From Pseudomonas sp. GM50 (GTDB taxonomy: Bacteria; Pseudomonadota; Gammaproteobacteria; Pseudomonadales; Pseudomonadaceae), in contig NZ_AKJK01000008.1 in the NCBI RefSeq assembly GCF_000282375.1, forward strand, positions 1-64,000: a stretch of DNA of 64,000 nucleotides, in the 5' to 3' direction. Position numbers and translations under genes: made by a program. Below are positions 1-10,564 of the stretch, piece after piece. The notes beneath the pieces are model-generated. The model ran no database searches. It was given only the letters and a program-made list of their open reading frames with translations, and was not told the origin of the DNA. Numbering within the stretch: position 1 is the stretch's first letter; each line of letters opens with the position of its first letter.

Positions 1-130
1 TCGGCTGCGTAGCAGCCGTAAACCGGTACACGCAGTGGCCTGGCGTAATGCATCAGGGTCGCTTCGCAACCCAGCGGGAGCAAGCTACCTCGCCACAGTA
101 AGTTCATGCTCAGATACTTTCCTGCACACA

Positions 131-168
131 AAAAAATGCCCCGCCGTTTTCACGGCGGGGCATTTTTT
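131..168 (-). terminator. Rho-independent terminator of pnp
   Basis: Perfect 16-bp inverted repeat (131-146 with 153-168) with a 6-nt loop. The GC core is flanked by A-run and T-run, so it can terminate in both directions. It lies just downstream of the pnp stop codon and closes the long minus-strand operon. Confidence 0.9.
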
Positions 169-199
169 ATAGCGTTGAAGCGGTCAGGCGTGGGAGTGA

Positions 200-2305
200 T
201 TAAACGCCCGAAGCCTTGGCTGCTGCTACGTCTTTGATGGACAGCTTGATACGGCCGCGGTTGTCCACGTCCAGTACCAGTACTTCCACTTCCTGGCCTT
301 CTTTCAGGATGTCGGTCACTTTCTCAACGCGAGCATCGCTCAGCATCGAGATGTGAACCAGACCGTCCTTGCCCGGCAGGATGTTGACGAATGCGCCGAA
401 GTCGACGATGCGCTCAACCTTACCGACGTAGATCTTACCGATCTCGGCTTCAGCGGTGATGCCCAGAACGCGCTGACGCGCAGCTTCTGCAGCTTCCTTG
501 GTTTCGCCGAAGATCTTGATCGAACCGTCGTCTTCGATGTCGATCGAAGCCTTGGTCTCTTCACAGATCGCACGAATGGTCGCGCCGCCTTTACCGATGA
601 CATCACGGATTTTGTCGGTGTCGATTTTCATCGCGATCATGGTCGGAGCGTTTTCCGACAGCTCGGTACGCGACTGGCCAATGATCTGGTTCATCTGACC
701 GAGGATATTCAGGCGCGCTTCCAGGGCTTGGCCCAGAGCGATTTCCATGATTTCTTCGGTGATGCCCTTGATCTTGATGTCCATCTGCAGCGCGGTAACA
801 CCTTTGGCGGTACCGGCTACTTTGAAGTCCATGTCGCCGAGGTGATCTTCGTCGCCCAGGATGTCGGTCAGGACAGCGAATTTCTCGCCTTCTTTAACCA
901 GACCCATGGCGATACCGGCAACCGGTGCCTTCATCGGAACGCCGGCATCCATCAGAGCCAGGGAAGCGCCGCAGACCGAAGCCATGGAGCTCGAACCGTT
1001 GGACTCGGTGATTTCCGACACCACACGGATGGTGTACGGGAACACGTCGGCAGCAGGCAGCATGGCCTGAACCGAACGACGGGCCAGACGGCCGTGACCG
1101 ATTTCGCGACGACCAGCGCCACCCATGCGACCACACTCACCTACCGAGAACGGAGGGAAGTTGTAGTGCAGCATGAACGGGTCTTTTTTCTCGCCTTCCA
1201 GGGTGTCCAGCAGCTGTGCGTCACGGGCAGTACCCAGAGTCGCGACTACCAGGGCCTGGGTTTCGCCACGGGTGAACAGTGCCGAACCGTGGGTCTTCGG
1301 CAGAACGCCGACTTCGATGTTCAGCGGACGTACGGTCTTGGTGTCGCGACCGTCGATACGTGGCTTGCCGTTAACAATGTTTTCGCGAACGGTGCGGTAT
1401 TCGATTTCGCCGAAAGCCGCTTTGACTTCAGCGGAAGTCGGTTGGCCTTCTTCGCCGGACAGCTTGGCAACCACCTGGTCTTTCAGTTCGCCCAGACGAG
1501 CGTAACGGTCGGCCTTGATGGTGATGGTGTAAGCCTGGGAGATCGCGTCGCCGAACTCGGCACGGATAGCGCCCAGCAGTGCGGTGGCTTCTGGCTGAGG
1601 AGCCCAGGTCCAGGTTGGCTTGGCAGCTTCAGCGGCCAGTTCCTTGACGGCGTTGATCACCACCTGGAACTCGTCGTGCGCAAACAGTACTGCGCCCAGC
1701 ATCTGGTCTTCGGTCAGCTCTTTGGCTTCCGATTCAACCATCAACACGGCTTCCGAAGTACCGGCAACGACCATGTCCAGGCTCGAAGCTTTCAGCTGTT
1801 CGTAAGTCGGGTTCAGCAGGTAACCGGTGCTTTCATGGAACGCAACGCGGGCAGCGCCGATCGGGCCATCGAAAGGAATGCCGGAGATGGCCAGGGCAGC
1901 CGAGGTACCGATCATCGCAGCGATGTCCGGATCGGTCTTCTTGCTGGTGGAAACGACGGTGCAGACAACCTGCACTTCGTTCATGAAGCCTTCTGGGAAC
2001 AGCGGACGGATCGGACGGTCGATCAGTCGGGAAGTCAGGGTTTCTTTCTCGGAAGGACGGCCTTCACGCTTGAAGAAACCGCCAGGGATCTTACCGGCAG
2101 CGTAAGTCTTTTCCTGGTAGTGAACGGACAGAGGGAAGAAGCCCTTGCCTGGATCGGCTTGTTTGGCACCAACAACGGTCACCAATACGCTGACGTCGTC
2201 GTCAACGGTGACCAATACTGCGCCGGAGGCCTGACGGGCGATACGGCCAGTCTCGAGGGTAACGGTCGACTGACCGAACTGGAATTTTTTGATTACCGGG
2301 TTCAC
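200..2305 (-). CDS. pnp: Polyribonucleotide nucleotidyltransferase (PNPase)
   Basis: Phosphorolytic 3'-to-5' exoribonuclease, a core part of the RNA degradosome, working in the cytoplasm. The 701-residue product has the family length and layout: two RNase PH-like domains (about 10-240 and 310-540), then a KH domain with the GKGG loop near residue 572, then an S1 RNA-binding domain at about 622-692 ([17 protein letters not shown]). It is the last gene of the rpsO-pnp unit, 195 bases downstream of rpsO, an order conserved from E. coli to Pseudomonas. In E. coli that leader is cleaved by RNase III and pnp represses itself; the leader here (2306-2500) could act alike, but I did not resolve a specific hairpin. 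Confidence 0.98.
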   Translation of the reverse strand: MNPVIKKFQFGQSTVTLETGRIARQASGAVLVTVDDDVSVLVTVVGAKQADPGKGFFPLSVHYQEKTYAAGKIPGGFFKREGRPSEKETLTSRLIDRPIRPLFPEGFMNEVQVVCTVVSTSKKTDPDIAAMIGTSAALAISGIPFDGPIGAARVAFHESTGYLLNPTYEQLKASSLDMVVAGTSEAVLMVESEAKELTEDQMLGAVLFAHDEFQVVINAVKELAAEAAKPTWTWAPQPEATALLGAIRAEFGDAISQAYTITIKADRYARLGELKDQVVAKLSGEEGQPTSAEVKAAFGEIEYRTVRENIVNGKPRIDGRDTKTVRPLNIEVGVLPKTHGSALFTRGETQALVVATLGTARDAQLLDTLEGEKKDPFMLHYNFPPFSVGECGRMGGAGRREIGHGRLARRSVQAMLPAADVFPYTIRVVSEITESNGSSSMASVCGASLALMDAGVPMKAPVAGIAMGLVKEGEKFAVLTDILGDEDHLGDMDFKVAGTAKGVTALQMDIKIKGITEEIMEIALGQALEARLNILGQMNQIIGQSRTELSENAPTMIAMKIDTDKIRDVIGKGGATIRAICEETKASIDIEDDGSIKIFGETKEAAEAARQRVLGITAEAEIGKIYVGKVERIVDFGAFVNILPGKDGLVHISMLSDARVEKVTDILKEGQEVEVLVLDVDNRGRIKLSIKDVAAAKASGV

Positions 2306-2500
2306 GGTGTCCTACCTTCTTTTGTGGCTCTTGGGGAACTTGTCTTCTTGCGAAATTCTTGGGCAATGTCGGGAATCGGCCCAACGCCTGTCCAGGGTAA
2401 AACGACTATCCAGATAAAACTTGAGGCTGGGAGCCTGCCATGCGCCAGCGGGAAACCCACTGACGCACGACAGACAACCAACCTCTAGCGCAATCGCTTA

Positions 2501-2770
2501 TTAGCGACGCAGACCCAGGCGACCGATCAGAGCCTGGTAACGGCCCAGATCCTTGCCTTTCAGGTAGTCCAGCAGCTTACGGCGCTGGTTTACCATGCGG
2601 ATCAGACCACGACGGGAGTGGTGATCTTTACCGTTGGCCTTGAAGTGACCTTGCAGCTTGTTGATGTTGGCGGTCAGCAGTGCAACTTGCACTTCTGGCG
2701 AACCAGTGTCACCAACAGCTTGCTGGTAGTCAGCTACGATTTGAGCTTTTTCTTGAACGTCGAGAGCCAT
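2501..2770 (-). CDS. rpsO: 30S ribosomal protein S15
   Basis: Primary 16S rRNA-binding protein of the small-subunit platform. The 89 residues are the exact usual length. The S15 signature is clear: the VAxLTxxINxLxxHF segment around residues 26-44 and [21 protein letters not shown] (shown in part: [15 protein letters not shown]) at about 52-70. It sits between truB and pnp in the conserved order. A GC-rich hairpin in the truB-rpsO gap (2883-2906) lacks a T-run and may be an mRNA processing or regulatory structure. In E. coli S15 represses its own translation through a pseudoknot; I cannot verify one here by eye. Confidence 0.98.
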   Translation of the reverse strand: MALDVQEKAQIVADYQQAVGDTGSPEVQVALLTANINKLQGHFKANGKDHHSRRGLIRMVNQRRKLLDYLKGKDLGRYQALIGRLGLRR

Positions 2771-2912
2771 GAGGCAATCCTTTTATCAGGAAACTGTTTC
2801 AAAGAAACAGCTTCAACAGGCCAGGGACAAATCCCTGTATCTATAAATGAGTAGTGACCGTGCCTGTTAACAGCCACACTCGCCGGCCTGCTGTTACACA
2901 GGCCGGTTTCGG

Positions 2913-3830
2913 TCATTCTGACCGAATCAGTCGACGCGGCGCGATGCGCCCGTCTTCGCTCACTTCACCGATACCGATGAAGCGACCGTTGTGATCCTGT
3001 ACCCGTACCATGCCGAACTTCGGTGCATCCGGGGCGCGGACCGGTTGGCCGTTAAGCCAGTAGAACGCGCTGTGCTCCGAGAAATGCAACAGTGGCCAGT
3101 CCAGCAGACCGCTGTCCGATGGCATCAGAAAGCGGTCGACCGCCTCGTTGCCGCCTTCGGCATGTACCGCTTCAAGCTCTTCCAGCGTGACGGTCTGTGC
3201 AAGCGTGAAAGGCCCGGCCTGGGTACGTCGCAATTCAGCCACGTAAGCGCCACAACCGAGTTGCTCACCGATATCCTCCACCAGGGTGCGGATATAGGTG
3301 CCTTTGCTGCAATCCACCGCAAGCCGCGCAGTATCACCCTCAAAGGCCAGTAATTCCAAGCGCGCAATAGTAACAGAACGCGGTTCGCGCTCCACTACTT
3401 CGCCTGCACGGGCCAGCTTGTACAGCGGTTGGCCATCACGCTTGAGCGCCGAGTACATCGGCGGTATCTGACTGATTTGCCCACGAAATTTCGGCAGCAC
3501 AGCTTCGATATCGGCGCGACCAACGGTCACCGGGCGTTCCAGCAAAACTTCACCTTCGGCATCGGCCGTGGTGGTGGTCTTGCCCAGTTGCGCCAGGGTT
3601 TCATAACCCTTGTCGGAATCGAGCAGGTATTGCGAGAACTTGGTGGCCTCGCCGAAGCACAACGGCAGCACGCCGGTGGCCAGCGGATCAAGACTGCCGG
3701 TGTGCCCGGCCTTCTCGGCATTGAGCAACCAGCGGACCTTCTGCAACGCCGCGTTGGAGGTGAACCCCAGCGGCTTGTCGAGCAGGATGATGCCGCTGAC
3801 GTTACGACGGATACGTTTGACCTGAGCCAC
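2913..3830 (-). CDS. truB: tRNA pseudouridine(55) synthase TruB
   Basis: Makes pseudouridine at position 55 in the T-loop of most tRNAs. The 305-residue product carries the TruB hallmarks: [14 protein letters not shown] near the N-terminus, and the motif [14 protein letters not shown] at about residues 42-55 containing the catalytic Asp. The [13 protein letters not shown] segment and a C-terminal PUA-like domain follow. Its start lies 3 bases from the end of rbfA, so the two are almost certainly co-transcribed, as in E. coli. Confidence 0.97.
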   Translation of the reverse strand: MAQVKRIRRNVSGIILLDKPLGFTSNAALQKVRWLLNAEKAGHTGSLDPLATGVLPLCFGEATKFSQYLLDSDKGYETLAQLGKTTTTADAEGEVLLERPVTVGRADIEAVLPKFRGQISQIPPMYSALKRDGQPLYKLARAGEVVEREPRSVTIARLELLAFEGDTARLAVDCSKGTYIRTLVEDIGEQLGCGAYVAELRRTQAGPFTLAQTVTLEELEAVHAEGGNEAVDRFLMPSDSGLLDWPLLHFSEHSAFYWLNGQPVRAPDAPKFGMVRVQDHNGRFIGIGEVSEDGRIAPRRLIRSE

Positions 3831-3833
3831 CGA

Positions 3834-4235
3834 TTACTCCTTGGCGTCTTCGGGTTCAGCCGCTACCGGGTGCTGATTGTCTTCAGCCACCGCACGCTCG
3901 ATCAGGGCCGACAGGTGCGCGCCACGCACGACGCTTTCGTCGTAATGGAAGTGCAACTGCGGAACGCTGCGCAACTTCATTTCGCGAGCCAACTGCATAC
4001 GCAGGAAACCTGCGGCGGAGTTGAGCACCTTGATGCTTTGCGCGATGTCGTCGCGGCTGTCCTGGCCCATCACGGTGATGAAGATCTTGGCGTGACCGAC
4101 GTCACGGCTGACTTCAACAGCGGTAATGGTGACCAGGCCGACGCGCGGGTCTTTGACTTCACGACGGATCAGCTGTGCCAGCTCACGCTGCATCTGATCG
4201 CCGATACGTTGGGTACGGCTGTATTCTTTTGCCAT
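3834..4235 (-). CDS. rbfA: 30S ribosome-binding factor RbfA
   Basis: Late-stage 30S maturation factor that binds near helix 1 of 16S rRNA and is needed for growth at low temperature. The 133-residue product starts [19 protein letters not shown], the typical RbfA N-terminus, and contains the KH-like fold segment with [18 protein letters not shown]. The acidic C-terminal tail (about 120-133) is usual in Pseudomonas. It lies between infB and truB, in conserved order. Confidence 0.97.
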   Translation of the reverse strand: MAKEYSRTQRIGDQMQRELAQLIRREVKDPRVGLVTITAVEVSRDVGHAKIFITVMGQDSRDDIAQSIKVLNSAAGFLRMQLAREMKLRSVPQLHFHYDESVVRGAHLSALIERAVAEDNQHPVAAEPEDAKE

Positions 4236-4287
4236 GTCTTGTTACCTGTTACTGCCCCACGGTGAAACCCGAGGGGTCTGAAAGCGG

Positions 4288-4325
4288 CAAACGCCCGGCC
4301 TGACAAAAGCCAGACCGGGCGTTGC
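4288..4325 (-). terminator. Hairpin between infB and rbfA
   Basis: Nearly perfect GC-rich inverted repeat (GCAAACGCCCGG...CCGGGCGTTGC with one extra base and one wobble) in the 159-base infB-rbfA gap. No strong T-run follows on the minus strand, so it is a weak terminator or an mRNA-stabilising or processing stem, not a full stop of the operon. Confidence 0.45.
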
Positions 4326-4394
4326 GTTTAGAGTCCGGACGTTGCGCCGCGCATCTGCATGCGGTGGCTCATCGTGGCCCTTGAAGTGCGCGAG

Positions 4395-6920
4395 TTAGAG
4401 GCTGCGAGCAACCTGCACCTTCTCGAAGACTTCGATCTTGTCGCCGACTTTGACGTCGTTGTAGCTCTTCACGCCGATACCGCATTCCATGCCGGCGCGT
4501 ACTTCGGAAGCGTCATCCTTGAAGCGGCGCAGGGATTCCAGCTCGCCTTCGAAGATAACGATGTCTTCACGCAGTACACGGATTGGACGGTTACGGTGAA
4601 CAACACCTTCGATAACCATGCAACCGGCGATCGCGCCAAACTTCGGCGAACGGAACACGTCACGCACTTCAGCGGTACCCAGGATGTTCTCGCGAACATC
4701 GCTGCCCAGCATACCGGTGAGGGCTTTCTTGACGTCTTCGATGATGTCGTAGATCACGTTGTAGTAACGCATATCCAGACCTTCCTGCTCGACGATCTTG
4801 CGAGCGCCAGCATCGGCACGCACGTTGAAGCCGAACAGTACAGCGTTGGAGGCCAGTGCCAGGTTGGCGTCGGATTCGGTGATACCACCGACACCGCCAC
4901 CGACCACGCGCACTTGCACTTCGTCGTTACCCAGGCCATTCAAGGCACCGTTCAACGCTTCCAGCGAACCACGGACGTCGGATTTGAGGACGATGTTGAG
5001 CGTCTTCTTCTCTTCCTGACCCATGTTCTCGAAGATGTTTTCAAGCTTGCCAGCGTGAGCACGGGCCAGTTTGACTTCGCGGAACTTGCCTTGACGGAAC
5101 AGAGCCACTTCACGGGCTTTCTTCTCGTCGGCAACCACGCTCATCTCGTCGCCAGCGTCCGGGGTACCGTCCAGGCCGAGAATCTCGACAGGGATGGAAG
5201 GACCGGCTTCCTTGATTGGCTTGCCGTTCTCGTCGAGCATGGCGCGAACGCGGCCATAGTTCGAACCGACCAGCACCATGTCGCCTTGGCGCAGGGTACC
5301 GTCTTGAACCAGAACGGTTGCAACCGGGCCACGACCTTTGTCGAGACGCGATTCAACCACGACGCCACGGCCAGGAGCCGAAGGGGTCGCTTTCAGTTCG
5401 AGAACTTCAGCTTGCAGCAGAACAGCTTCGAGCAACTCGTCCACGCCAGTACCGACTTTCGCCGAAACCGATACGAACGGGGTGTCGCCGCCCCACTCTT
5501 CCGAAGTCACGCCGTGAACCGACAGTTCGCTACGGATGCGATCGAGATCGGCGCCCGGCTTGTCGATTTTGTTCACTGCAACAACCAGCGGAACACCAGC
5601 AGCCTTGGCGTGCTGAACAGCTTCAACGGTCTGCGGCATTACGCCGTCGTCCGCTGCAACCACCAGGATCACGATGTCGGTCGCCTTGGCACCACGGGCA
5701 CGCATGGCGGTAAACGCGGCGTGACCAGGGGTGTCGAGGAAGGTGACCATGCCGCGTTCGGTTTCAACGTGGTACGCACCGATGTGCTGGGTGATACCGC
5801 CGGCTTCGCCAGCAGCTACCTTGGCACGACGGATGTAGTCGAGCAGCGAGGTCTTACCGTGGTCAACGTGGCCCATTACGGTCACAACCGGTGCACGGGA
5901 GAACGCTTCACCTTCAAACTTCAGGGACTCGGCCAGGGAATCTTCCAGGGCGGTGTCGCTGACCAGGGTCACTTTGTGGCCCAGCTCTTCGGCAACCAGT
6001 TGGGCAGTTTCCTGATCCAGTACCTGGTTGATGGTCGCTGGAGTACCCAGTTTGAACATGAACTTGATGATTTCAGCAGCCTTGACCGACATCTGCTGGG
6101 CGAGATCGCCAACAGTGATGGTCTCGCCGATCTTCACTTCGCGCACAACAGGGCCGGTTGGGCTCTGGAAACCGTGGGCGTTGCGTTTCTTCAGCTTGGC
6201 CTTGCCGCGACCACCACGACGGAAGCCATCGCTTTCTTCGTCGGTAGTACGTGGCGCAACACGTGGAGCAGGCGCTTTTTCCTTGACCGAAGCACGATGC
6301 GGAGCGTTTTTGCGCTCGCCATCGCCACTGCCACGACGATTGCTATCGTCGGCACGTGGTTTGTCCGGACGACGCTGTTCGTCGCGCTTGCGAGTGTCGG
6401 CCGCAGGAGCTGGTGCAGCTGCAATAACCGGCGCGCTTTCACGCACTGGCTCGGCAACTGCAGCAGGCGCTGCAACGGCGTCGTTAGTAGCGGTTTGCGC
6501 AGCAGCAGGCTGGCGACGCGCTTCTTCTTCGGCGCGACGCTTGGCTTCTTCTTCAGCCTTCTGACGTGCAGCATTTTCTACTGCGCGGCGTTCTTCCAGT
6601 TCGCGTTTGCGCTCGGCTTCGATTTCTTCCGGGCTGCGTTGTACGAAGACTTTCTTCTTGCGTACTTCAACGCTGATGCTCTTGCTACCAGCAACACGCA
6701 GGGTGCTGGTGGTTTTGCGCTGCAATGTAATCTTGCGCGGTTCTTCCACTTTCGCCTTGTGGCTGCTCTTCAAGTGAGTCAGCAAAGACTGCTTCTCACT
6801 ATCGCTCACACCTTCATCGGCGGCGGTGTGCGGCAGACCTGCCTCACGCATCTGCTGCAACAGGCGCTCTACCGGTGTTTTGACCTCATCGGCCAGTTGT
6901 TTCACCGTGACTTGCGTCAT
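4395..6920 (-). CDS. infB: Translation initiation factor IF-2
   Basis: GTPase that places initiator fMet-tRNA on the 30S subunit and promotes subunit joining. The 841 residues comprise an N-terminal IF2N domain (about 1-52), a long charged Ala/Glu/Arg-rich linker (about 95-245), a second IF2N-like segment (about 265-315), then the G domain with G1 GHVDHGKT at 350-357, DTPGH and NKID. Domains II, III and the fMet-binding C-domain follow. It lies 27 bases downstream of nusA. Internal starts giving shorter IF2 forms are known in E. coli; I did not assign one here. Confidence 0.98.
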   Translation of the reverse strand: MTQVTVKQLADEVKTPVERLLQQMREAGLPHTAADEGVSDSEKQSLLTHLKSSHKAKVEEPRKITLQRKTTSTLRVAGSKSISVEVRKKKVFVQRSPEEIEAERKRELEERRAVENAARQKAEEEAKRRAEEEARRQPAAAQTATNDAVAAPAAVAEPVRESAPVIAAAPAPAADTRKRDEQRRPDKPRADDSNRRGSGDGERKNAPHRASVKEKAPAPRVAPRTTDEESDGFRRGGRGKAKLKKRNAHGFQSPTGPVVREVKIGETITVGDLAQQMSVKAAEIIKFMFKLGTPATINQVLDQETAQLVAEELGHKVTLVSDTALEDSLAESLKFEGEAFSRAPVVTVMGHVDHGKTSLLDYIRRAKVAAGEAGGITQHIGAYHVETERGMVTFLDTPGHAAFTAMRARGAKATDIVILVVAADDGVMPQTVEAVQHAKAAGVPLVVAVNKIDKPGADLDRIRSELSVHGVTSEEWGGDTPFVSVSAKVGTGVDELLEAVLLQAEVLELKATPSAPGRGVVVESRLDKGRGPVATVLVQDGTLRQGDMVLVGSNYGRVRAMLDENGKPIKEAGPSIPVEILGLDGTPDAGDEMSVVADEKKAREVALFRQGKFREVKLARAHAGKLENIFENMGQEEKKTLNIVLKSDVRGSLEALNGALNGLGNDEVQVRVVGGGVGGITESDANLALASNAVLFGFNVRADAGARKIVEQEGLDMRYYNVIYDIIEDVKKALTGMLGSDVRENILGTAEVRDVFRSPKFGAIAGCMVIEGVVHRNRPIRVLREDIVIFEGELESLRRFKDDASEVRAGMECGIGVKSYNDVKVGDKIEVFEKVQVARSL

Positions 6921-6947
6921 GCACTTCTCTCCTCAGGCCGCGCCTAA

Positions 6948-8429
6948 TTACTCGAACCAATGGGCTCGGGCGGCCATGATCAACTTGCCGGCACGATCAT
7001 CGTCAATGCCGTCGATGTCGAGCAGGTCGTCAATAGACTGCTCGGCCAGGTCTTCGCGGGTAATTACGCCGCGCACCGCCAGTTCCATCGCCAAATCCTT
7101 GTCCATACCCTCAAGCGAGAGCAGGTCTTCGGCCGGATGGGCGTCTGCCAGCTTTTCCTCAGTAGCGATGGCTTTAGTCAACAAACGATCCTTGGCGCGA
7201 GCGCGAAGCTCGTTGACGGTTTCTTCGTCAAAGCCGTCGATGTTGAGCATTTCTTCCAACGGTACGTAGGCAATCTCTTCCAGGCTGGTAAAGCCTTCAT
7301 CTACCAGCACCTGTGCCAGGTCTTCGTCGACTTCCAGCTCGTCGATGAAGTTGCGCAGGATGTCGCCGGTTTCTGCTTGCTGCTTAGCCTGGATGTCCGA
7401 TTCGGTCATCACGTTCAGGGTCCAGCCAGTCAACTGGCTAGCCAGACGCACGTTCTGACCACCGCGACCGATGGCCTGAGCAAGATTGTCTGCGCCAACG
7501 GCGATGTCCATTGCATGGGCATCTTCGTCAACGATAATTGCCGCCACTTCAGCCGGCGACATTGCATTGATCACGAACTGCGCCGGGTTATCGTCCCACA
7601 GGACGATGTCCACACGCTCGCCGCCCAATTCGCCCGACACTGCCTGGACGCGCGAACCGCGCATACCGATGCAAGCGCCTTGCGGATCAATGCGTTTGTC
7701 CTTGGAGCGGACCGCGATCTTGGCGCGCGAACCCGGGTCGCGGGACGCAGCCATTACTTCGATCAGGCCTTCAGCGATTTCCGGCACTTCGATGCGGAAC
7801 AACTCGATCAGCATTTCCGGCGCGGTACGCGACAGGATCAGCTGAGGACCGCGGTTCTCGGTGCGGATTTCCTTGAGCAGCGCACGCAGACGCACGCCAA
7901 CCCGGAAGGTTTCGCGAGAAATAATGTCTTCACGGGCCAGCAACGCTTCAGCGTTATTGCCCAGATCGACGATCACGTTGTCGCGGGTGACTTTCTTCAC
8001 GGTGCCGGAGATGATTTCTCCCAGGCGCTCGCGATAGGCGTCAACGACTTGAGCACGCTCGGCTTCACGAACTTTCTGCACGATGACCTGCTTGGCAGTC
8101 TGTGCAGCAATGCGGCCGAACTCGATGGATTCGATCTTTTCTTCGACAACGTCACCGACCTTGGCACCAGGATGCGTTTCTGCAACCTTGCTCGGCCAGG
8201 TTTCGATGGCCGGATCGTCCAGGTCTGCTTCTTCGACGACCGTCCAGCGACGGAATGTCTCGTAAGCACCGGTGTGGCGATTGATTTCCACACGCAGATC
8301 GACTTCGTCCTCAAAACGCTTTTTGGTAGCAGTGGCCAGGGCCAGCTCCAGCGCTTCAAAAATTACGTTTGCCGGTACGCCCTTTTCATTGGATACCGAC
8401 TCAACAACCAGCAGTACTTCTTTGCTCAT
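6948..8429 (-). CDS. nusA: Transcription termination/antitermination protein NusA
   Basis: Binds RNA polymerase and modulates pausing, termination and antitermination. I place the start at the ATG giving [18 protein letters not shown] (493 residues), seven codons inside the longest open frame, because this is the conserved NusA start. Domains in order: N-terminal RNAP-binding domain (1-125), S1 (about 135-200), KH1-KH2 (about 205-345, with [11 protein letters not shown] and [12 protein letters not shown]), then two acidic helix-hairpin repeats at 365-490 typical of gammaproteobacteria. It lies between rimP and infB. NusA is known to control its own operon; see the terminators upstream of rimP. 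Confidence 0.97.
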   Translation of the reverse strand: MSKEVLLVVESVSNEKGVPANVIFEALELALATATKKRFEDEVDLRVEINRHTGAYETFRRWTVVEEADLDDPAIETWPSKVAETHPGAKVGDVVEEKIESIEFGRIAAQTAKQVIVQKVREAERAQVVDAYRERLGEIISGTVKKVTRDNVIVDLGNNAEALLAREDIISRETFRVGVRLRALLKEIRTENRGPQLILSRTAPEMLIELFRIEVPEIAEGLIEVMAASRDPGSRAKIAVRSKDKRIDPQGACIGMRGSRVQAVSGELGGERVDIVLWDDNPAQFVINAMSPAEVAAIIVDEDAHAMDIAVGADNLAQAIGRGGQNVRLASQLTGWTLNVMTESDIQAKQQAETGDILRNFIDELEVDEDLAQVLVDEGFTSLEEIAYVPLEEMLNIDGFDEETVNELRARAKDRLLTKAIATEEKLADAHPAEDLLSLEGMDKDLAMELAVRGVITREDLAEQSIDDLLDIDGIDDDRAGKLIMAARAHWFE

Positions 8430-8476
8430 CGTACGCCTCGCCTTTCGCAAGCCATTGGATCCGCGGGATCCGCGTC

Positions 8477-8935
8477 TCAGTCAAAACTGGGAATAATGTT
8501 GGCCTTGTCGATCATATCGATCGGCAACAGGAACTCATGGTCTTCAACCTGCACCACGACGTCCTGCTCTTCTACACCGCGCAGAAGGCCCTGAAAGTTG
8601 CGCCGACCTTCAAAAGGCGAGCGCAGCTTGATCTTCACTTGTTCACCGGCAAATTTTGCAAACTGCTCAATAGTGAACAGTGGGCGTTCCATGCCAGGCG
8701 AGGAAACTTCAAGGGTGTATTCAACCGCGATCGGATCTTCAACATCCAATACACCGCTGATCTGACGGCTGACGATGGCACAATCGTCCACCAGCACGCC
8801 GCCCTCTTTATCAATATAAACGCGCAACATTGAGTGGCGACCTTGAGCCGAAAACTCAATACCCCAGCATTCATAGCCTAGGGCCACGACCACCGGGGCC
8901 AGCAAGGCCTGCAACTCTTCTAGCTTGCTCGACAC
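8477..8935 (-). CDS. rimP: Ribosome maturation factor RimP
   Basis: 30S assembly factor. I use the GTG start at 8935 (152 residues, starting [15 protein letters not shown] after the initiator), because a GAGGGGG Shine-Dalgarno sits 5 bases upstream and this is the usual Pseudomonas length; the open frame extends further upstream without family similarity. Contains the YECWGIEF and [14 protein letters not shown] segments of the family. First protein gene after the tRNA-fMet gene, followed by nusA, exactly as in E. coli metY-rimP-nusA. Confidence 0.95.
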   Translation of the reverse strand: MSSKLEELQALLAPVVVALGYECWGIEFSAQGRHSMLRVYIDKEGGVLVDDCAIVSRQISGVLDVEDPIAVEYTLEVSSPGMERPLFTIEQFAKFAGEQVKIKLRSPFEGRRNFQGLLRGVEEQDVVVQVEDHEFLLPIDMIDKANIIPSFD

Positions 8936-8970
8936 CTGAACCCCCTCGTGCATGTATGTGCATGCTGTGC

Positions 8971-8998
8971 AAAATAAAAAAATGGGCGAAACGCCCAT
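8971..8998 (-). terminator. Terminator/attenuator directly upstream of rimP
   Basis: On the minus strand ATGGGCG pairs with CGCCCAT (8992-8998 with 8982-8988) around a 3-base loop and is followed by a long T-rich run (complement of 8971-8981). It lies about 35 bases before the rimP start codon, so read-through decides how much rimP-nusA-infB mRNA is made from upstream promoters. Confidence 0.8.
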
Positions 8999-9043
8999 CC
9001 TTGAAACGCCGTTGAACAGCGGCGTTGAAAGTATCCAGCTAAC

Positions 9044-9065
9044 AAAAAGCCCCTGAAAAGGGGCT
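9044..9065 (-). terminator. Terminator after tRNA-fMet
   Basis: Minus-strand hairpin AGCCCC/GGGGCT (9060-9065 with 9048-9053) followed by TTTTTGTT. It starts 9 bases beyond the tRNA-fMet CCA end and should end the tRNA transcript. A second GC stem (AACGCCG/CGGCGTT, 9005-9027) lies between it and the next terminator. Confidence 0.8.
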
Positions 9066-9073
9066 CCTTAAAC

Positions 9074-9150
<77 letters not shown>

Positions 9151-9218
9151 ACAAAGCTGGGGCGGAAGTATACGACCGATCCCTGACAGGGTCAATGTAA
9201 CCTTCCACCTACAAGAAA

Positions 9219-9234
9219 GCCCGCAACAGCGGGC
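9219..9234 (-). terminator. Terminator after tRNA-Leu
   Basis: Minus-strand hairpin GCCCGC-TGTT-GCGGGC followed by TTTCTTGT, between the tRNA-Leu and tRNA-fMet genes. Confidence 0.7.
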
Positions 9235-9246
9235 TCTCCTGATAAT

Positions 9247-9332
9247 TGGTACCGAGAAGGGGACTCGAACCCCTACACCCTATGGGCACAACCACCTCAA
9301 GGTTGCGTGTCTACCAATTCCACCACCTCGGC
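9247..9332 (-). tRNA. tRNA-Leu (GAG)
   Basis: 86-nt type II tRNA with long variable arm and encoded CCA. Acceptor GCCGAGG pairs with TCTCGGT. The anticodon arm CAACCTTGAGGTGGTTG shows anticodon GAG, reading CUY leucine codons. The T-arm GGGGTTCGAGTCCCC is canonical. Same place as leuU in E. coli, directly after secG. Confidence 0.97.
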
Positions 9333-9354
9333 AATACTACGTTTGAAACCCTTC

Positions 9355-9738
9355 TTACTTCTGCTCTTGAGCTGGAGGTACGTCAGTCGCTGGAGTAGCC
9401 GACTTTTGCTCTTGAAGCACCGGGACATCATCAGAAGCCGGTTGTTGCTTTGGAACTTCCAACACTGCCGGGTTTGGCAAACCTACTTGAGTCAGCTCAT
9501 GAGCCTTCTCTTTAGCAAAGTAACCTAACCCCAAGCTGGTTATGAAGAAACCGGCGGCAAGTATAGCAGTAAACTTACTAAGAAAGGTAGAGGAACCTTG
9601 GCTTCCGAACACAGTATTTGAAGCACCTGCTCCGAAAGACGCGCCAGCATCCGCACCTTTACCCTGCTGCAGCAAAACCAGAGCAACTACGCCCAATGCA
9701 CCCAGCAGATGAAAAACGACTACGACTGTTTCCAGCAT
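9355..9738 (-). CDS. secG: Sec translocon subunit SecG
   Basis: Accessory inner-membrane subunit of the SecYEG protein export channel. Start chosen at the ATG giving [32 protein letters not shown] in outline (127 residues): this is the family start, and the longer frame runs into tpiA. Two membrane helices (about 2-24 and 52-72) flank the conserved [14 protein letters not shown] loop. The C-terminal tail (about 85-127) is Gln/Pro/Ala-rich, longer than in E. coli but normal for Pseudomonas. It starts 4 bases after the tpiA stop. Confidence 0.95.
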   Translation of the reverse strand: MLETVVVVFHLLGALGVVALVLLQQGKGADAGASFGAGASNTVFGSQGSSTFLSKFTAILAAGFFITSLGLGYFAKEKAHELTQVGLPNPAVLEVPKQQPASDDVPVLQEQKSATPATDVPPAQEQK

Positions 9739-9742
9739 TTTT

Positions 9743-10498
9743 TCAGTTTCCCGCGGCGCGACAAATCGCACCGAACTCATCTGCATTCAGGGAAGCTCCA
9801 CCAATGAGCCCCCCATCGATATCCGGCATGCCGAACAGTTCGACCGCATTGGCCGCCTTCACGCTGCCGCCGTATAGAAGCCGCACACCTTGCGCGACCT
9901 CAGAATTCTCTACCGCCAACTGAGCGCGAATGGCTGCGTGCACATCCTGCGCCTGCTGCGGCGAAGCAGTCAGCCCGGTGCCAATGGCCCAGACCGGCTC
10001 GTAAGCGATTACTGCCTTTGCAAAGACACCTACACCCAGCTCCTCAATGATACTGCCAAGCTGACGTCCGACAACCTCAGGAGTTTTTCCAGCTTCGCGC
10101 TCTTCAAGGGTCTCCCCTACGCACAACACCGGAATCAAGCCACATGCCTGCGCCGCTGCGAACTTGCGAATCAGCATTCCGTCCTGCTCGCCCATTATCT
10201 GGCGGCGCTCGGAGTGCCCGACAAGCACCAGGGAACAACCTGCATCCACCAACTGACTCGGCGCAACTTCACCAGTCAATGCACCTTGCATGGATTCCAC
10301 TGCAGAATTCTGCGCGCCGACCGAAATCGACTTGCCTTTCAAGCCATCAATCACTTGATTGATATGCAAGCAAGGCGGGAATACCGCGACATCAACACCG
10401 CTCGGCAAGGCCAGATGACCAAGGCCATTGATCAGCTCAGCGACGCTGGCGCGGGTACCGTGCATCTTCCAGTTACCAGCTACCATAGGGCGACGCAT
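9743..10498 (-). CDS. tpiA: Triosephosphate isomerase
   Basis: Interconverts dihydroxyacetone phosphate and glyceraldehyde 3-phosphate in glycolysis and gluconeogenesis. 251-residue TIM barrel with NWKMHGT near the N-terminus (catalytic Lys about residue 11), VGHSERR (electrophilic His about 95), and [11 protein letters not shown] with the catalytic Glu at about 167, followed by the flexible loop 6. It lies between glmM and secG; the insertion of tpiA here is the usual Pseudomonas variation on the E. coli order. Confidence 0.97.
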   Translation of the reverse strand: MRRPMVAGNWKMHGTRASVAELINGLGHLALPSGVDVAVFPPCLHINQVIDGLKGKSISVGAQNSAVESMQGALTGEVAPSQLVDAGCSLVLVGHSERRQIMGEQDGMLIRKFAAAQACGLIPVLCVGETLEEREAGKTPEVVGRQLGSIIEELGVGVFAKAVIAYEPVWAIGTGLTASPQQAQDVHAAIRAQLAVENSEVAQGVRLLYGGSVKAANAVELFGMPDIDGGLIGGASLNADEFGAICRAAGN

Positions 10499-10564
10499 GC
10501 TGTACCTCGTCGGTCAAAGTGGGCGCAGATGTTACCCAACACAATCATGGCTGGCAAGCCGAAA

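Noticed and set aside
353..2488. 711-codon open frame opposite pnp
   Set aside because: Exact antisense of pnp; composition reflects GC-rich codon use and no family is recognisable. Same reasoning for the long frames opposite infB (4359-6947), nusA (6960-8594), carB (16969-20136) and dnaK (23831-25807).
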